From positions 62,001-126,000 of the forward strand of contig JACEEZ010017961.1 in the NCBI GenBank assembly GCA_016584305.1: a DNA stretch of 64,000 nucleotides. Direction: 5' to 3'. The notes below the pieces were generated by a model. It saw only the letters and a list, made by a program, of their open reading frames with translations. It had not been told where the DNA came from and did no database searches. This document shows positions 34,380 through 45,625 of this stretch, one piece after another (position 1 is the stretch's first letter; each line of letters begins with the position of its first letter). This DNA is from Chionoecetes opilio (taxonomy: Eukaryota > Arthropoda > Malacostraca > Decapoda > Majidae). The position numbers and the translations under genes are program-made.

Positions 34380-35612
34380 GTAGTATTTTTTGTCTTCAAA
34401 TTGGGCCAGCGGCAATAACTCAAAGCTGATATGTCACTCAAGTTTTCCCTGAATACAAAATTGAATATTGGATTCTGTAGAATGCATATCGTTTCACGTA
34501 TGAAGTAGGTAGATAAATGTTAAATGCATTTTGTGGTTATGTTACAAAAGCTTAAACATGACCTTTTGATTTATTTTTTCAAAATCGTTTGATTTCATTT
34601 GTTCATTTTAGAGTATATAATAAGGACCGTTCTAAGCCCAGACACCCAATATAAACTCTTAATGATAATAAACAAAAAAGATATGCGTGATTAAATATGA
34701 CGAAAAAAATTATTGTGTCTCCTACAAAATAATTTTTCTTTACACTGATATCATTCGCGCACGATTTCAGTAGAGATAGTTTCTCTATCATCTATAAAAA
34801 ATATATACCGTTTCTCAATGTAGCTTATTTTTGGAATAATAGTACTTCAAAAGGTGCCTTTGCATGAATTGTTCCGTGTAAAAGTCCATATTTAGAGCAT
34901 TATAATACAGTATTTAGTATATTTACATGAAACTATAACAGCATATAGACAAGAGTATAGTGTGATTGGAGATAAGATTTCATTGCTGTATCTTTATTAG
35001 TCTTGGAGTCTTAAGTGACTTAAATAGCGGTAATAATTGCAGTCCTTTTTACCCCCAAAAAATACTCTACTCAAATGTTGCCTGCGACAATAAGTCAAGG
35101 CTTTTATTTCGTGAACATTTTCCCTGAATACGAAATTGAATGTTTTTTTTTAGAATGCATATAATTGTACGTAGAAAATAGGTAGATTATTGTTAAATGA
35201 ATTTTATGGTTGTGTTACAAAAGCTTAAAAATGGCTTTCGATAATTGTTTTCACAAATTTTCAAAATCGTTGCATTTCATTTTTCTTTTTAATCTATATA
35301 ATGTGGGGACAGTAATAAGCCCAGCCACCCAATAATATACTGTTTTTCATAATAAACAAGAAAGATATGAGTGATTAAATTTGTAGAAAACATTTATTTT
35401 TGTCCCCTTCAAAATTCTTATTATTAAACTGACATCATTCGTGCACTACTTCAGCCAAGATAGTTTATCTATGATCTATAAAAAATATATACTGTTTCTC
35501 AATGAAGCTTAGAATAGGAAAAATAGTGCCGTAAAAAGTACCTTTGTATGAGTTCTTCCATGTAAAAGTACATATTTATAGCATTGTAATTTTAACAGTT
35601 TTAACTCTCTCT
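34380..35612. repeat. Two diverged ~680-bp direct repeats
   Basis: Blocks at 34440-34560, 34621-34725 and 34769-34900 recur in the same order at 35120-35240, 35304-35405 and 35461-35590 (for example TAAGCCCAG and ATCTATAAAAAATATATAC). An older partial copy is at 33060-33270. The third copy is cut by the RTE LINE and continues at 39098-39240. This is the AT-rich core of the foldback element. Confidence 0.75.
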
Positions 35613-35625
35613 ATATAAAACCTAA

Positions 35626-38600
35626 GGCGACTAAACCGGCTACCCCACTGGTTCTACCAGTGAGGAGGGTGTGCTGGACACCCAGATGGAGTAAAAATAA
35701 GACCATCTTTAAGAGCAGATGAACTCACTATTGAGTCAATGGCCATCCAGCCCCAGCTATGGGTAAAATAGTGGGCAGCCTGGGGTTAATCCCTACAGGG
35801 GGTTCTGCGTCCCTGGCCACGGTGAGCAGTAAGGCCAATCCCTGACATAGATTGGTTGGGGAGGGGTTTGCGACCCCTCCCTGTAAAAACCTAACCAAGC
35901 CACTAACATTATAAGAGGTAGAGGCCGAGGGCGTGGTAACCGCGCCCCCAACCCGGTTTTGCCGGGGGGCCCGACCATACAGACCCCTCCTATGCCGACG
36001 CAGGGGAGGGGCCTGCCTATGACGAGTGCGGGGCAAAGCCCTCGGGAATCCCGCACTCCAAATAGAGTGGTAGGGCCCCCTAGCCCAACTTTTTCTAATG
36101 GGGGTGGCCGGAATGGTGCAGAAGCGGCGCCTGCCCGTCGAATCACTCCTGGGATAAACCTCCGGAGGGTTCTTCGTGTGGGCTCGTGGAACGTTCTGAG
36201 CCTCTCGGACGATCGTCGACTACCTCTCCTATCGGCCGAGCTCAGTAGGCTGAGGGTGGATATAGTGGGACTCTCTGAGACGAGGAGGCCTGGCAGTGGC
36301 GAGACTAGCTGTGGGGGTTACACCTACTACTGGTCCGGCATGAGCAATGGTCACCGTGAACGGGGAGTAGCTATAGGCATCTCCAGCAAACAGCAGCCGT
36401 CAGTTGTTGAGGTTACTCCGGTTGATGAGCGTGTAATGCGGGTGAGGATGAAACACATTCTGGGTTTCATGTCTCTTGTTGCAGTGTACGCTCCTACCGA
36501 GGTGCGTAAAACTGATGAGAAGGAGATGTTCTACGCCAAACTTGACTCTGTATTAGACCAGTGTCCTCCTCGGGACACACTCATTGTCTTGGGCGACTTC
36601 AATGCTACTACTGGCACTGTGAGAGATGGCTACGAGTTATGTGTTGGTCCCCATGGCTCCGGTACCAGAAACACCAACAGTTCTCTGCTTCTGAACGTTG
36701 CAAGGTCCAGAAGGTTGAGAATTGCAGGTTCTTGGTATCAGAGACCAGAGCTGCACCGCTGGACATGGTATAGTAATGCCGGAGGGGTAGCTAAGGAGAT
36801 CGACCATGTCCTCGTTAGTACTCGTTGGAGGATCCTCCAGGACTGCAGGGTTTACCCGAGTGCTGAGTTCTTTGGAACAGATCACAGACTTGTTGTTGCT
36901 ACACTTAAACTTCATGTCAAGTCCAGAAGAATCTCAAGAGGTAACCATACTGTGTTTCATCTTAAGAAACTGAAGGACTTGACATGTGCTCATGTGTATG
37001 CGGTGGCAGTCTCAAATCGGTTTGATGTGCTCGGTGCCCTCGAGGACCCTGTAGAACTGTGGGATACCTTCAAACGTGAAACTCTACAGGCTGCCAAGGA
37101 GTGTATTGGGGAGTGCCCGAGGTCAAGGCGTGGTTTTGTCTCGACGGAGACGCTGGAGAAAATTGAGGAGAGTCGCGCTGCCAGGCTGGCTGGGAACCAG
37201 GACCAGCACAGGGCTCTGTCACGCAAGACTAGAACCCTCCCGGGGAGAGACAAGGAGAGGTATGTCAGGAGTCTCGCTGAGGATGTCGAGGGTCATTTGA
37301 ATGCTAATGACCTGCGACCCGCCTACCGAGCCCTGAAGAAGCTCCGTTCCAAGTCTCCTTCTCGGGCGAGTGTTATTCGAGCAGCAGATGGGCGCCTCGT
37401 GTCGGACATGGATGGGCAGATGGCTCGTTGGGCTGAGTACTTTGGGCAGTTTTTCACGGTGGACCCTCCAACTGAGCAGCTTCACACCACTGGATTACAG
37501 GCATTGGATGCCGATCCTCCCATTGACGAAACTGCACACTCTCTTGACGAAGTCAGAGAGGCTGTAGCAAAGTTGAGGGGTAGAAAGGCAGCTGGTGTTT
37601 GTAATATCAGTGCGGAGCTCCTCAAAGCTGGGGGTGAGGCCATGATCCGCGGGTTGCATGCTGTCCTGACTGCCGTGTGGCAATCAGGTACCATTCCTCC
37701 TGACTGGAAAAGGGGGCTGGTCGTCCCTATCTGGAAAGGGAAAGGGGACCGTCAGGACTGCAACAATTACCGCGGTATTACACTGCTCAGCGTGCCAGGC
37801 AAGGTGCTTGCCCATCTATTGCTGACACAGATCCGCAGTCATCTGCCGAAGCATCAGAGACCTCAGCAGTCTGGGTTCACACCTGGTAAGTCAACAACAG
37901 ACCGTATCCTAGCGCTTCGTGTCCTGGTGGAACGCCGACGTGAGTTTCGACAGGGGATGCTTGCAGCCTATGTTGATCTCAAGAAGGCGTTTGACTCAGT
38001 GCATCGTGAGTCACTCTGGGATCTTCTGCGACTTCGCGGGATTCCTGCAAGGACTATTGGTTTGATAACCGGTCTGTACTCTGGCACTGAGAGTGCTGTG
38101 AAGTGTGGGGCAGGTGTATCTAGCTTCTTTCCTGTTAATACAGGAGTGAGGCAAGGGTGCATCCTTGCCCCATCACTTTTCAACACTTGTATGGACTGGG
38201 TATTGGACAAGGTTGTAGATCAAAGTGATTGTGGAGCATCCATCGGCAACACCAAGATCACTGATCTTGATTTTGCCGATGATGCAGTAATCTTTGCTGA
38301 GTCGCTGGAGGTCCTGGTGATGGCTCTCGAGGCGCTGCACGAGGAGGCAAAGCCTTTGGGACTTGAGGTCTCCTGGCTCAAGACCAAGGTCCAGGTATTT
38401 GGAGACTTACTAGATGAAGCAGTACAGTCTGTTCATGCGTGTGGCGAGGACATTGAGATCTTGGAAAGTTTTACATACCTTGGTAGCGCAGTCCATAATG
38501 ACGGCGGGTCATGTCAAGAAGCCTTACGGCGGATTGGCATAGCCCACGGTGTTATGGACTCGCTCAGCGGGAGTATTTGGCATTGTCGGTACCTGTGCAG

Positions 38601-39084
38601 GAGGACAAAGATCCGGACCTTCAAGTCGCTTGTGATCCCTGTCTTACTATATGGTTGTGAGACATGGACACTAAATAGTGACTTGAAGAGACGAATCAAT
38701 GCCTTTGGTAATAAGTGTCTTCGCAGAATCATGAGGTATCGCTGGGATGATTACGTGTCAAATCAGCGATTGCACCGTGAGACTGAATCGAGGCCTATTA
38801 CCTGCATAGTCCATCAGCGCCAACTTCGGCTATATGGGCATGTGGCACGCTACCCTGAAACCGATCCTTCCCATCGGGTTTTATCTGTAAGAGACAATCC
38901 GGCGTGGAGGAGGCCAAGGGGGCCCACAAGGCTCGTGGACTGGGCAAGTTGATGTTTCTTGTCGAGGGGCTGCTTGGTATGGGCAAGGAGCCTGCGGGAC
39001 TCCGCGCGTGTGACCCCGGGAGTGGCGTCGTAGGGTTGGCGAGGCGACGCGCCCCCCGGTGTATGCCCCCAATGATTGATTGAT
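35626..39084 (+). mobile_element. Full-length RTE-type LINE, 3.46 kb
   Basis: The insertion is bounded by 13-bp near-duplicates (ATATAAAACCTAA at 35613 and ATATGAAACCTAA at 39085). A GC-rich 5' leader of about 365 bp precedes one long ORF, and the 3' end is a short TGATTGATTGAT tail rather than poly-A, as in RTE elements. Base composition contrasts with the AT-rich host repeat. Full length, a target duplication and an almost open ORF indicate recent activity. It inserted after the foldback element's interior repeats had formed. Confidence 0.85.
35992..38952 (+). CDS. RTE-type LINE polyprotein: APE endonuclease and reverse transcriptase
   Basis: 986 codons from the first ATG (the open frame extends upstream to a TTG at 35959). 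The endonuclease starts near residue 64 (VGSWNVLSL) and carries VGLSETRRP, LIVLGDFNATTG (about residue 200) and FGTDHRLVVATL (about 297). RT has KAAGVCNISAELLKAG, NNYRGITLLSVPGKVL, QQSGFTPGKSTTDRIL, AAYVDLKKAFDSV, GVRQGCILAPSLFN and DLDFADDAVIFAES (about 760). The C-terminal domain has WTLNSDLKRRINAFGNKCLR. All catalytic residues seen are present. Just after the stop another frame reads WRRRVGEATRPPVYAPND, like the usual end of such proteins, so a 1-base loss near 38945 and a further TGA probably cost the last 50 residues. The protein would nick DNA and reverse-transcribe its own RNA. Confidence 0.9.
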   Translation: MPTQGRGLPMTSAGQSPRESRTPNRVVGPPSPTFSNGGGRNGAEAAPARRITPGINLRRVLRVGSWNVLSLSDDRRLPLLSAELSRLRVDIVGLSETRRPGSGETSCGGYTYYWSGMSNGHRERGVAIGISSKQQPSVVEVTPVDERVMRVRMKHILGFMSLVAVYAPTEVRKTDEKEMFYAKLDSVLDQCPPRDTLIVLGDFNATTGTVRDGYELCVGPHGSGTRNTNSSLLLNVARSRRLRIAGSWYQRPELHRWTWYSNAGGVAKEIDHVLVSTRWRILQDCRVYPSAEFFGTDHRLVVATLKLHVKSRRISRGNHTVFHLKKLKDLTCAHVYAVAVSNRFDVLGALEDPVELWDTFKRETLQAAKECIGECPRSRRGFVSTETLEKIEESRAARLAGNQDQHRALSRKTRTLPGRDKERYVRSLAEDVEGHLNANDLRPAYRALKKLRSKSPSRASVIRAADGRLVSDMDGQMARWAEYFGQFFTVDPPTEQLHTTGLQALDADPPIDETAHSLDEVREAVAKLRGRKAAGVCNISAELLKAGGEAMIRGLHAVLTAVWQSGTIPPDWKRGLVVPIWKGKGDRQDCNNYRGITLLSVPGKVLAHLLLTQIRSHLPKHQRPQQSGFTPGKSTTDRILALRVLVERRREFRQGMLAAYVDLKKAFDSVHRESLWDLLRLRGIPARTIGLITGLYSGTESAVKCGAGVSSFFPVNTGVRQGCILAPSLFNTCMDWVLDKVVDQSDCGASIGNTKITDLDFADDAVIFAESLEVLVMALEALHEEAKPLGLEVSWLKTKVQVFGDLLDEAVQSVHACGEDIEILESFTYLGSAVHNDGGSCQEALRRIGIAHGVMDSLSGSIWHCRYLCRRTKIRTFKSLVIPVLLYGCETWTLNSDLKRRINAFGNKCLRRIMRYRWDDYVSNQRLHRETESRPITCIVHQRQLRLYGHVARYPETDPSHRVLSVRDNPAWRRPRGPTRLVDWAS

Positions 39085-39261
39085 ATATGAAACCTAAACA
39101 GCTTCTAGACAGTAGTATAGTGTGATAGAGGACGTAATTTCATTGCCGTATCTTAATTGTTATTGTTATTGTCTTTGAGTGTTATTGACTTAAATATGGG
39201 TAATAATTGCAGTGGTATATTATCCCCCCCAAAATATTTTAAGTATTTGCAAAAAAATAGA

Positions 39262-40717
39262 TTTTTTTTTTTTTGGCACTCAAATGCAAGCAGCATTGGA
39301 TTCTACAAATATAGAGTGAATGCATGCCTGAATGAATCTCCTTTGAAACGGGAAGACTTTGAAAATCTTCAAAAAAGTGATTTTAAGCTCATTTATTGAA
39401 CAATATGAGCGCATATTTTCATGAATCCTGACGTTTAATTGGAGGTAGATACCATTTCTTTTTAGAAGTATACCGTACTCAAGTCTCTATCATTCTGTTG
39501 CCGTGAATGGGACGAGCATAAACATGCAAAAAAGAATTTATTTTTATTTAAATTATTTCAAATCAAGGCCCACTCAGAGCTTCTTCTTTCACATAATAGT
39601 GGATAATGTCAATTATGCCAGTAAAAATTAACACTCGTCAATAATTAACTGAGATAGAGGTAACCAAGTGTAAATAGATACAAAAGTAAGAGTTAACGCT
39701 CGCATACTTTTTGACATTTCCCATACCGGCACTAATTGAATAAAGTCCACACTAATGCCGTCTAAATGCAACCATTTGCAATCCCCAATGAAGCTTAGTT
39801 TTTGAATAATAGTAATTAAAAAAATTTATTACACTGATTTTTTTCAATTTTCAGCAGTCTGACCTGAAACCCCCAATTAACACATGGACAAGCTTATTCT
39901 ATCATATACAAGTTTTCAAAAAATTAAGGCAAAAAAAAAAAATAAATAAATAAATAAATCATGCCCCAAAAAAGTATATACGAGACGTTATAGGCCTATA
40001 TTAATTATTTATAAACATTAAAAAATATATTTAATTATTTCCAATAAGTAAACTATTCAGTGACCGGGGTATGAATTAGCATGGTATGAATTGTCCAGGG
40101 TATGAATTGTCCGGGATATGAATTGTCCGGTGTATGAATTGACCGGGGTATGAATTAGCATGGTATGAATTGTCTGGTATGAATTGTCCGGGGTATGAAT
40201 TGTCAGGGGTATGAATTGACCATGGTATGAATTGTCCGGGGTATGAATTAGCATGGTATGAATTGTCAGGGGTATGAATTGACCATGGTATGAATTGTCC
40301 GGGGTATGAATTAGCATGGTATGAATTGTCCGGTAAGAGTTGTCCGCGGTATGAGTTGTCCTGTCACCGATATGAACTACTGTGTATCATCTTCAGTGGG
40401 CACATACACATCAGTAGTGATGCTATAATTTGTAATATTTGGCGCCTGGCGACATTATTGCAGCTGGCGACTATACAGTTATCTACGGTAGGGTTATCAC
40501 TATAACTGTCCAAAGTAAAGAAAAATTTTCCTATGGAAACACTGAGGCAAAGTGTCCGTAGGCAAAGTGTCCGTAGGCAAAGTGTCCGTAGGCAAATTGT
40601 CCGGTAGACAAAATGTCCGGTAGGCAAACTGTCCGTAGGCAAACTGTCCGGTAGGCAAATTGTCCGTAAGCAAATTGTCCGTAGGCAAACTGTCCGTAGG
40701 CAAACTGTCCGGCCACG
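39262..40717 (-). repeat. Right arm of the foldback element
   Basis: Mirror of the left arm: GCAAGCAGCATTGGATTC near 39289, then the AT-rich block, an expanded array of GGTATGAATTGTCC-type units (40060-40365, about 300 bp against 100 bp on the left), the E-type end (TTATCTACGGTAGGGTTATC) and 11 units of the 15-bp minisatellite (40550-40710). Confidence 0.85.
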
Positions 40718-40726
40718 CCTGAGGAG

Positions 40727-41288
40727 GTGATTAACACTTTCACGAGCCGGCGATGGTTCACCTCTCAAGTGCTTGTTGGCCAAACTGCCACGCCAATACC
40801 CCCACCCCCGTGACCAGGGGTAGGGGGGTAGTCTAGCCAAGGTGATTCCAGAGCGGCTCTATACTAGACAGGCAGACAGCTCGCGCTCTCAACCTGACAG
40901 CACCTCCACCACCTGCTGCTGTTCTCATCATTCTAAAGGCACCCCTGGAGACTTGGGCTCCTTTCCAGACTGCCCTTCGACTGTCCCGACACTATTCAAC
41001 ACTCCCAGCTGCCTGAGGTGTTAACTACGGTGCTGAGGATTACTGCTGCACTTCTCCTCCAGGCTGCTGTACAAGGAGTTATTGGGTGCCATACCCCTGC
41101 TCTAAGATTACTATTGTTTAGTTCCACGAGCAATACGTTGTTTGGTTGATGTTATTTGGCTGCTAGCCAGTAATTGCCAATTTTGTTGTGTATATATATA
41201 ATATATTCGGGGTATCATACTCCTTGACTTTTCTTCCCCACCATTCTCAAGATTGAATATATTAATTGATAGCCACCTCGGCCCTGAC
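40727..41288. other. Spacer between foldback element and LINE relic, no gene seen
   Basis: Moderately GC-rich. No coding frame or repeat end was recognised. Together with 30541-30580 it appears to be an earlier insertion into the LINE, into which the foldback element then landed. Confidence 0.45.
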
Positions 41289-41765
41289 AGGGGGGATCCA
41301 CTCATACAGCTCTCTTAAACAGGGTGAAATCAAAAGCTTTTTACCTCATCAACTCCCCTTCTCTAATTGACTGTCTTCAATCTCTCAAACACAGCTACAA
41401 TGTTGTTATATTGTTATCTTCTATCGTTACTTTCATGCTTACTGTTCTTCTAAACTTGCTAACTGTAGGTCTCTCCCTCTCCCACAACCTCGCTGTAGTA
41501 CAAGACTATCTACTTATTATTATACTTTTTCAGTCCATCATGCTATTGCATGACTTAACCAATATCTTAACTCTTTAATATTTTTCACTGGTAAACTCTG
41601 GAACTCTCTTCACTGTTTCTATTTTTCCACTTTCCTACAATTTAAATTACTTCGAGAGGAGTATAAAGGCACCTCCTAAAAGAAAATGTCCCACCCCTTT
41701 TACTTATTCTCTAACTGTCTGCTTTATAGGGTTTGGCATCAAGCAGGCATTTTTTTTTTTTTTTT
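41289..41765 (+). pseudogene. Jockey-superfamily LINE, C-terminal relic (right part)
   Basis: The frame GGSTHTALLNRVKSKAFYLI continues NSPSLIDCLQSLKHSYNVV, and later, in another frame, FTGKLWNSLHCFYFS. This is the characteristic end of CR1/Jockey-type ORF2 after RT (helical tail and a conserved W-N-S-L). It continues the left relic at 30045-30540, which ends just before this point in the family order. A poly-T run at 41749-41770 ends it. No function remains. Confidence 0.65.
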
Positions 41766-42269
41766 TTTTCCCTTGTGATGAAAAAAATGGTACCTAACAA
41801 AACTATTGTTTGTTATAATTATAAAGTAAAAGTTTTAAAAGATTAATCGAAACATAATAGGGTAAACATTTAGGGAATTTTTTAAATGTCATTGAGAAAA
41901 AAAGCCATGAATACAACTTTGTTGTTGAGTTATTGTTTTCCAGGCATCAATTCATTAACACCTAGGGATAAACTTCATCATAATCATCATTGATGTATTT
42001 ACATACAGTAAAACCTCAGGTTTCTAACGTCTCCCTTTTCGAACAATTCGGTTCACGAACAGAATTTCAAACTCATAATTGCACCGGTTGCCGTACGATA
42101 ACTCGGTTGCCGAACAAGCTACTCGGCAACTGTGCACGTCAGTGACGGTCAGTCTCGCCGCGGGTCTCACTTAGTAAACAACCGCTACGAAATGCTCTTT
42201 GATTTTGACGATTTTTCTTGTGTTGTGCATTATTTCGGTATTAGTTCACACTTGGACCGAAACTCCCTA

Positions 42270-43033
42270 CCGTAGATAACACTAAAGTCGCCAAGACAAC
42301 TTTTTTTCTATTTACAGACGTGTGGTGGTGTTAATAGTACTTACATTTCTACATCCATGATTTCAGGAAGGTTAGAAGGGGCTATCTGGAGAGTCTGTGT
42401 CATTTTGTGTCTTCTTCATCTGGGTCATATTATGGCTATAAATGAACAAATTACAAAAATATCAACAGAGTGGCGACCAACACTAAGGTATGTTCTGAGT
42501 GTCCTTCCGCTGTAGTCGTCGCCCGGAAAAAAAAAGAGTAGCGAAATTTGAAACCGTATATACTTGCAGATACAAAGCATAAAACAACACTGGAACAGAG
42601 TAGATTATACAGTCATGTTATAAATTACAGTAAACCCTCTCGTATTCGGACTAATTGGGCGAAAGAGTGGTCCGAGTAATGCAAGGATCCGAATAATGCA
42701 GGGATAAAATAAGGATTTAAAAAAAAAAAAAATAAATAAATCTAGGTGGATATAGAAAATTTCTAAGTCATGCAAATATCAATAAACATGAGATAAATCA
42801 TGTAAAAAAATAAATCTACAGTAAAAATACACAATACAGTACTGTACAGGAGTTGTAAAAGGAGGAGGTCCGAATAATGTCGAAGTCTGAATAATGAGGG
42901 TCCGAATACGAGAGGGTTTACTGTACTGTGTATCATCTTCAGTGGCACATACACATCAGTAGTGATGCTATAATTGGTAATATTTGGCAGCTGGCGACTT
43001 TATTGCAGCTGGCGGCTAAAGTATTATCTACGG
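42270..43033. mobile_element. Element E, TA-flanked, 764 bp with D inside
   Basis: The ends CCGTAGATAACACTAAAGTC and GCGGCTAAAGTATTATCTACGG are imperfect inverted repeats next to TA on each side. About 108 bp of its right end also occurs in both arms of the foldback element. The interior has no coding sequence. The empty target in element G (CCCTACACAATTGGG) proves the insertion and the TA duplication. Confidence 0.8.
42628..42923. mobile_element. Element D, perfect-ended Tigger-type MITE, 296 bp
   Basis: CAGTAAACCCTCTCGTATTC and GAATACGAGAGGGTTTACTG are exact inverted repeats, flanked by TA (42626-42627, 42924-42925). GGTCCGAGTAATGCA / GTCCGAATAATG subterminal repeats are present. Single copy in the window. 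It is the innermost and therefore the youngest of a three-level nest. Confidence 0.9.
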
Positions 43034-43714
43034 TACACAATTGGGAGTTTGGTTTCTGTTTACCTTATTGGATTCTAGGAAACATTCTCTCTATGGGCTT
43101 CCATCTCAAATCATTACTTTTGGAGATAATGACATGTTGTTCATAGGGAGGCGAGAGACAAGTGTTTACTAGTGCCTCATTCTGCTTCCTCTTGTGACCT
43201 GCATCACCTCTGTTCTTCCCTTACTGCGGACACTTATTTAATGCAGATTTGGCTTTAGTTAGGAGGTTAAAGTGTGGGATTAGGTTAGGTTAGCTTATTG
43301 AGTGAGTCAAAATGGGGGGGGGGTTAGGTTAGTTTAATTTTCATTTTTGTAAAAAAAGTCTTTATTTTGGGGGTCAGGAATGGATTAATCCATTTTATAT
43401 TGTTTTTTATGGAAAAATGTGTTTTGGTTTTTAGAACAATTCGGTTTTAGAACAACTTTTGGGAACGAATTAAGTTCGAAAACCGAGGTTCGACTGTATT
43501 AGCATGTGTCAGGCGAAAATAAAAGAAGACACTAGGTAAGCCAGTTGCCGTGGTGACTCCACCAGCCACACTTGCTTAAATCCTTGCTACCAATAGGTAG
43601 AGTCATTTCGCCCACAAGTAATACTTAAAGTGTATTTGAAGGCAAGTCCAGAGCAATTCGTCACATAACATGCTGTGAAGCAAGGTGTAGCTCTGTGCAT
43701 CATGTAGGTAAGTA

Positions 43715-44783
43715 CAGGCAGGTCCCGTTATACGAGCATTCGATATACGAGAATCCGATGATACGAGATGTGTAAATTAGGGTCTATTTTCAATATACGA
43801 GATCGAAAATCCAATGCTACGACATTCAAACTAGGGTGAGTAAAATTACCAAGTTATTTACTAAAGTAAATTAAAAGTTATTTACTAAAATTATAAAGTC
43901 ATTTACTGACTATATGATTTTACCTAGGTTGTATGGAAATATATCAAAATATATTGATGTACAATCAATCTGAAAATATGATAATTCTGGTGGCTCGGTA
44001 CAACAATGTGGCCTACAAAAATTCACATCCCTGTAGGCAACACTGCAGGCGGACAACAACAACACGCGCTTGCTAACCTATCTCGAGCCTTGTTTTAGCG
44101 TGAAAATACGTCAAAATGTACGACGAAGTCATAGACGAGGTGAGTGAGAGGTGCAGGAAGATGTGCCGCGTGTGTGTGGGTGTGTGGGGAGGGCGGGGAG
44201 GGTATGAGAGGTGGAATTAGCCAGCTCTCGTGTGTCTCAGTTGGGGAAAACGTGAGGAAAAGTGAACGATGGACTGAACGATGTACAATGATTCAGATGC
44301 GCAGAGACAAGTTTGTGGGCAGTGGAAGACGTCTGCGCACCCCTCCCTTGTCCCTTACCTACCGTACCCTCTCGAGTCTAGTGTATCACACGGCGTCCCC
44401 ATGAGTACATACGTCTTTGTTGCTTGTATGTATTGTGCCTTGTGAGTCGATTTTAGTGATTTGCTGGTTTACTTAATGCGCTTATTGTGACTTATTTATG
44501 CTCTGTCCTACTGTACTGTCACACTCTTAATTCGCTGTGTTTTGTGTGGTAGTGTGGTATATAGAGCCCTATATTTGAGAGTTTGCGAGTTTGTTGTGTT
44601 TGCTATAGTTTATTTAAGCTTGAAAAACATGGTTTTTTTTTTCTTGTCTTTTTTTCTTTTAATTGATGGGGTCCTGGAACCAAACCTATATTTTACCATT
44701 AGTTATGTGTTTCGTTATACAAGATTTCACTTTATGAGTATGCCAGGTGGAACCTAACTGCTCGTATCTTCGGGACCTCCCTG
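43715..44783. mobile_element. Family A copy 2, 1.07 kb
   Basis: CAGGCAGGTCCCGTTATACG and ATCTTCGGGACCTCCCTG ends with TA on both sides. At 44116 it carries ATGTACGACGAAGTCATAG ACGAG followed by GTGAGT, a short open reading frame ending in a consensus splice donor, also present in copy 4. TTGTGCCTTGTGAGTCG near 44431 is a second donor-like site. No transposase domain was recognised. Confidence 0.85.
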
Positions 44784-44889
44784 TACATGAAAAGAAATGC
44801 ATAAGTTTTACTCAGCTGGTAGGGCCACTTTGCCTTGGAGCATATGGGTCACTTGGCAGCAAGTAGATAAATACAATAGACATTCCAGC

Positions 44890-45205
44890 TAAATCTACCG
44901 GTATCTCTTAATACGGAAATATACCAAAATACACCGAAATATACAGAAATACAGCTAAACATATCGAAATACACCAAAATATACCACACTGTACCAAAAT
45001 ATACCAAAATACACCTAAACACATACCGAAATACGTTTTTTGAAATATATGTATTATGTCTCTTGATACCATATTTTAATATATTTTGGAATTAAGAGAC
45101 ATAATACTTATATAAAATACGTAATTCTCTATATTTTGACATATTTCGGTATGTGTTTGGGTGTATTTCGGTATTAAGAGTATCTCTTAAAAAAATACCG
45201 AAAAA
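44890..45205. repeat. AT-rich inverted repeat (foldback-like)
   Basis: The left half is built of ACCGAAATA and ACCAAAATA units and the right half of TATTTCGGTA units. The outer blocks GGTATCTCTTAATAC and GTATTAAGAGTATCTC are inverse. The whole could fold into one long hairpin. It lies between A copy 2 and C1 copy 2. No coding sequence. Confidence 0.65.
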
Positions 45206-45308
45206 TACCAAAATACTCCCAAAAACATACGGAAATATATCAAAATATATTGATGTACACTCAAACATCGATGTAACGGACATCGGATATAACGGACTCC
45301 ATTTGCTT

Positions 45309-45342
<34 letters not shown>

Positions 45343-45467
45343 CATATTAGACCGCTTATCGCCGCTCGAATTGTCAACTCAACATTATTGTATTATTTTC
45401 TCATTTTATTTTGGAATGCTTGGGTTTTAAGGAGTTTTGATGTATCACATATTAACCCGCTGAGTGC

Positions 45468-45625
45468 CCGGTCCGTATATATACAGACTAGGGTCTTGTC
45501 ACGCCCAGTGCCAGGTCTGTATATATACGGACTAGGGTCTTGTCACGCCCAGTGCCAGGTCCGTATATATAGGACTAGGGTCTTGTCACGCCCAGTGCCA
45601 GGTCCGTATATATACGGACTCGCCA
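45468..45625. repeat. piggyBac subterminal array, 44-bp palindrome-bearing units
   Basis: TCCGTATATATACGGACTAG and GTCTTGTCACGCCCAGTGCC alternate with a period of about 44 bp, three and a half times. Each unit contains the palindrome TCCGTATATATACGGA or a one-base variant. The position just inside the left end suggests transposase-binding sites; that is inference. Confidence 0.8.

Larger units (their letters stand above)
42006..43496. mobile_element. Family C2 copy 1, containing E, which contains D
   Basis: CAGTAAAACCTCAGGTTTCT and AAACCGAGGTTCGACTG style ends, flanked by TA (42004-42005, 43497-43498). Subterminal GTTGCCGTACGATAACTCGG and GAACAATTCGGTTTTAGAAC are shared with copies at 57005 and 60797. 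Element E (42270-43033) is inserted at a TA that is intact in the related element G (19156-19157). Without E the element would be about 730 bp. No transposase is visible. Confidence 0.85.

Noticed and set aside
37482..37694. Minus-strand open frames inside the RTE LINE
   Set aside because: Shadows of the plus-strand ORF with no independent support.
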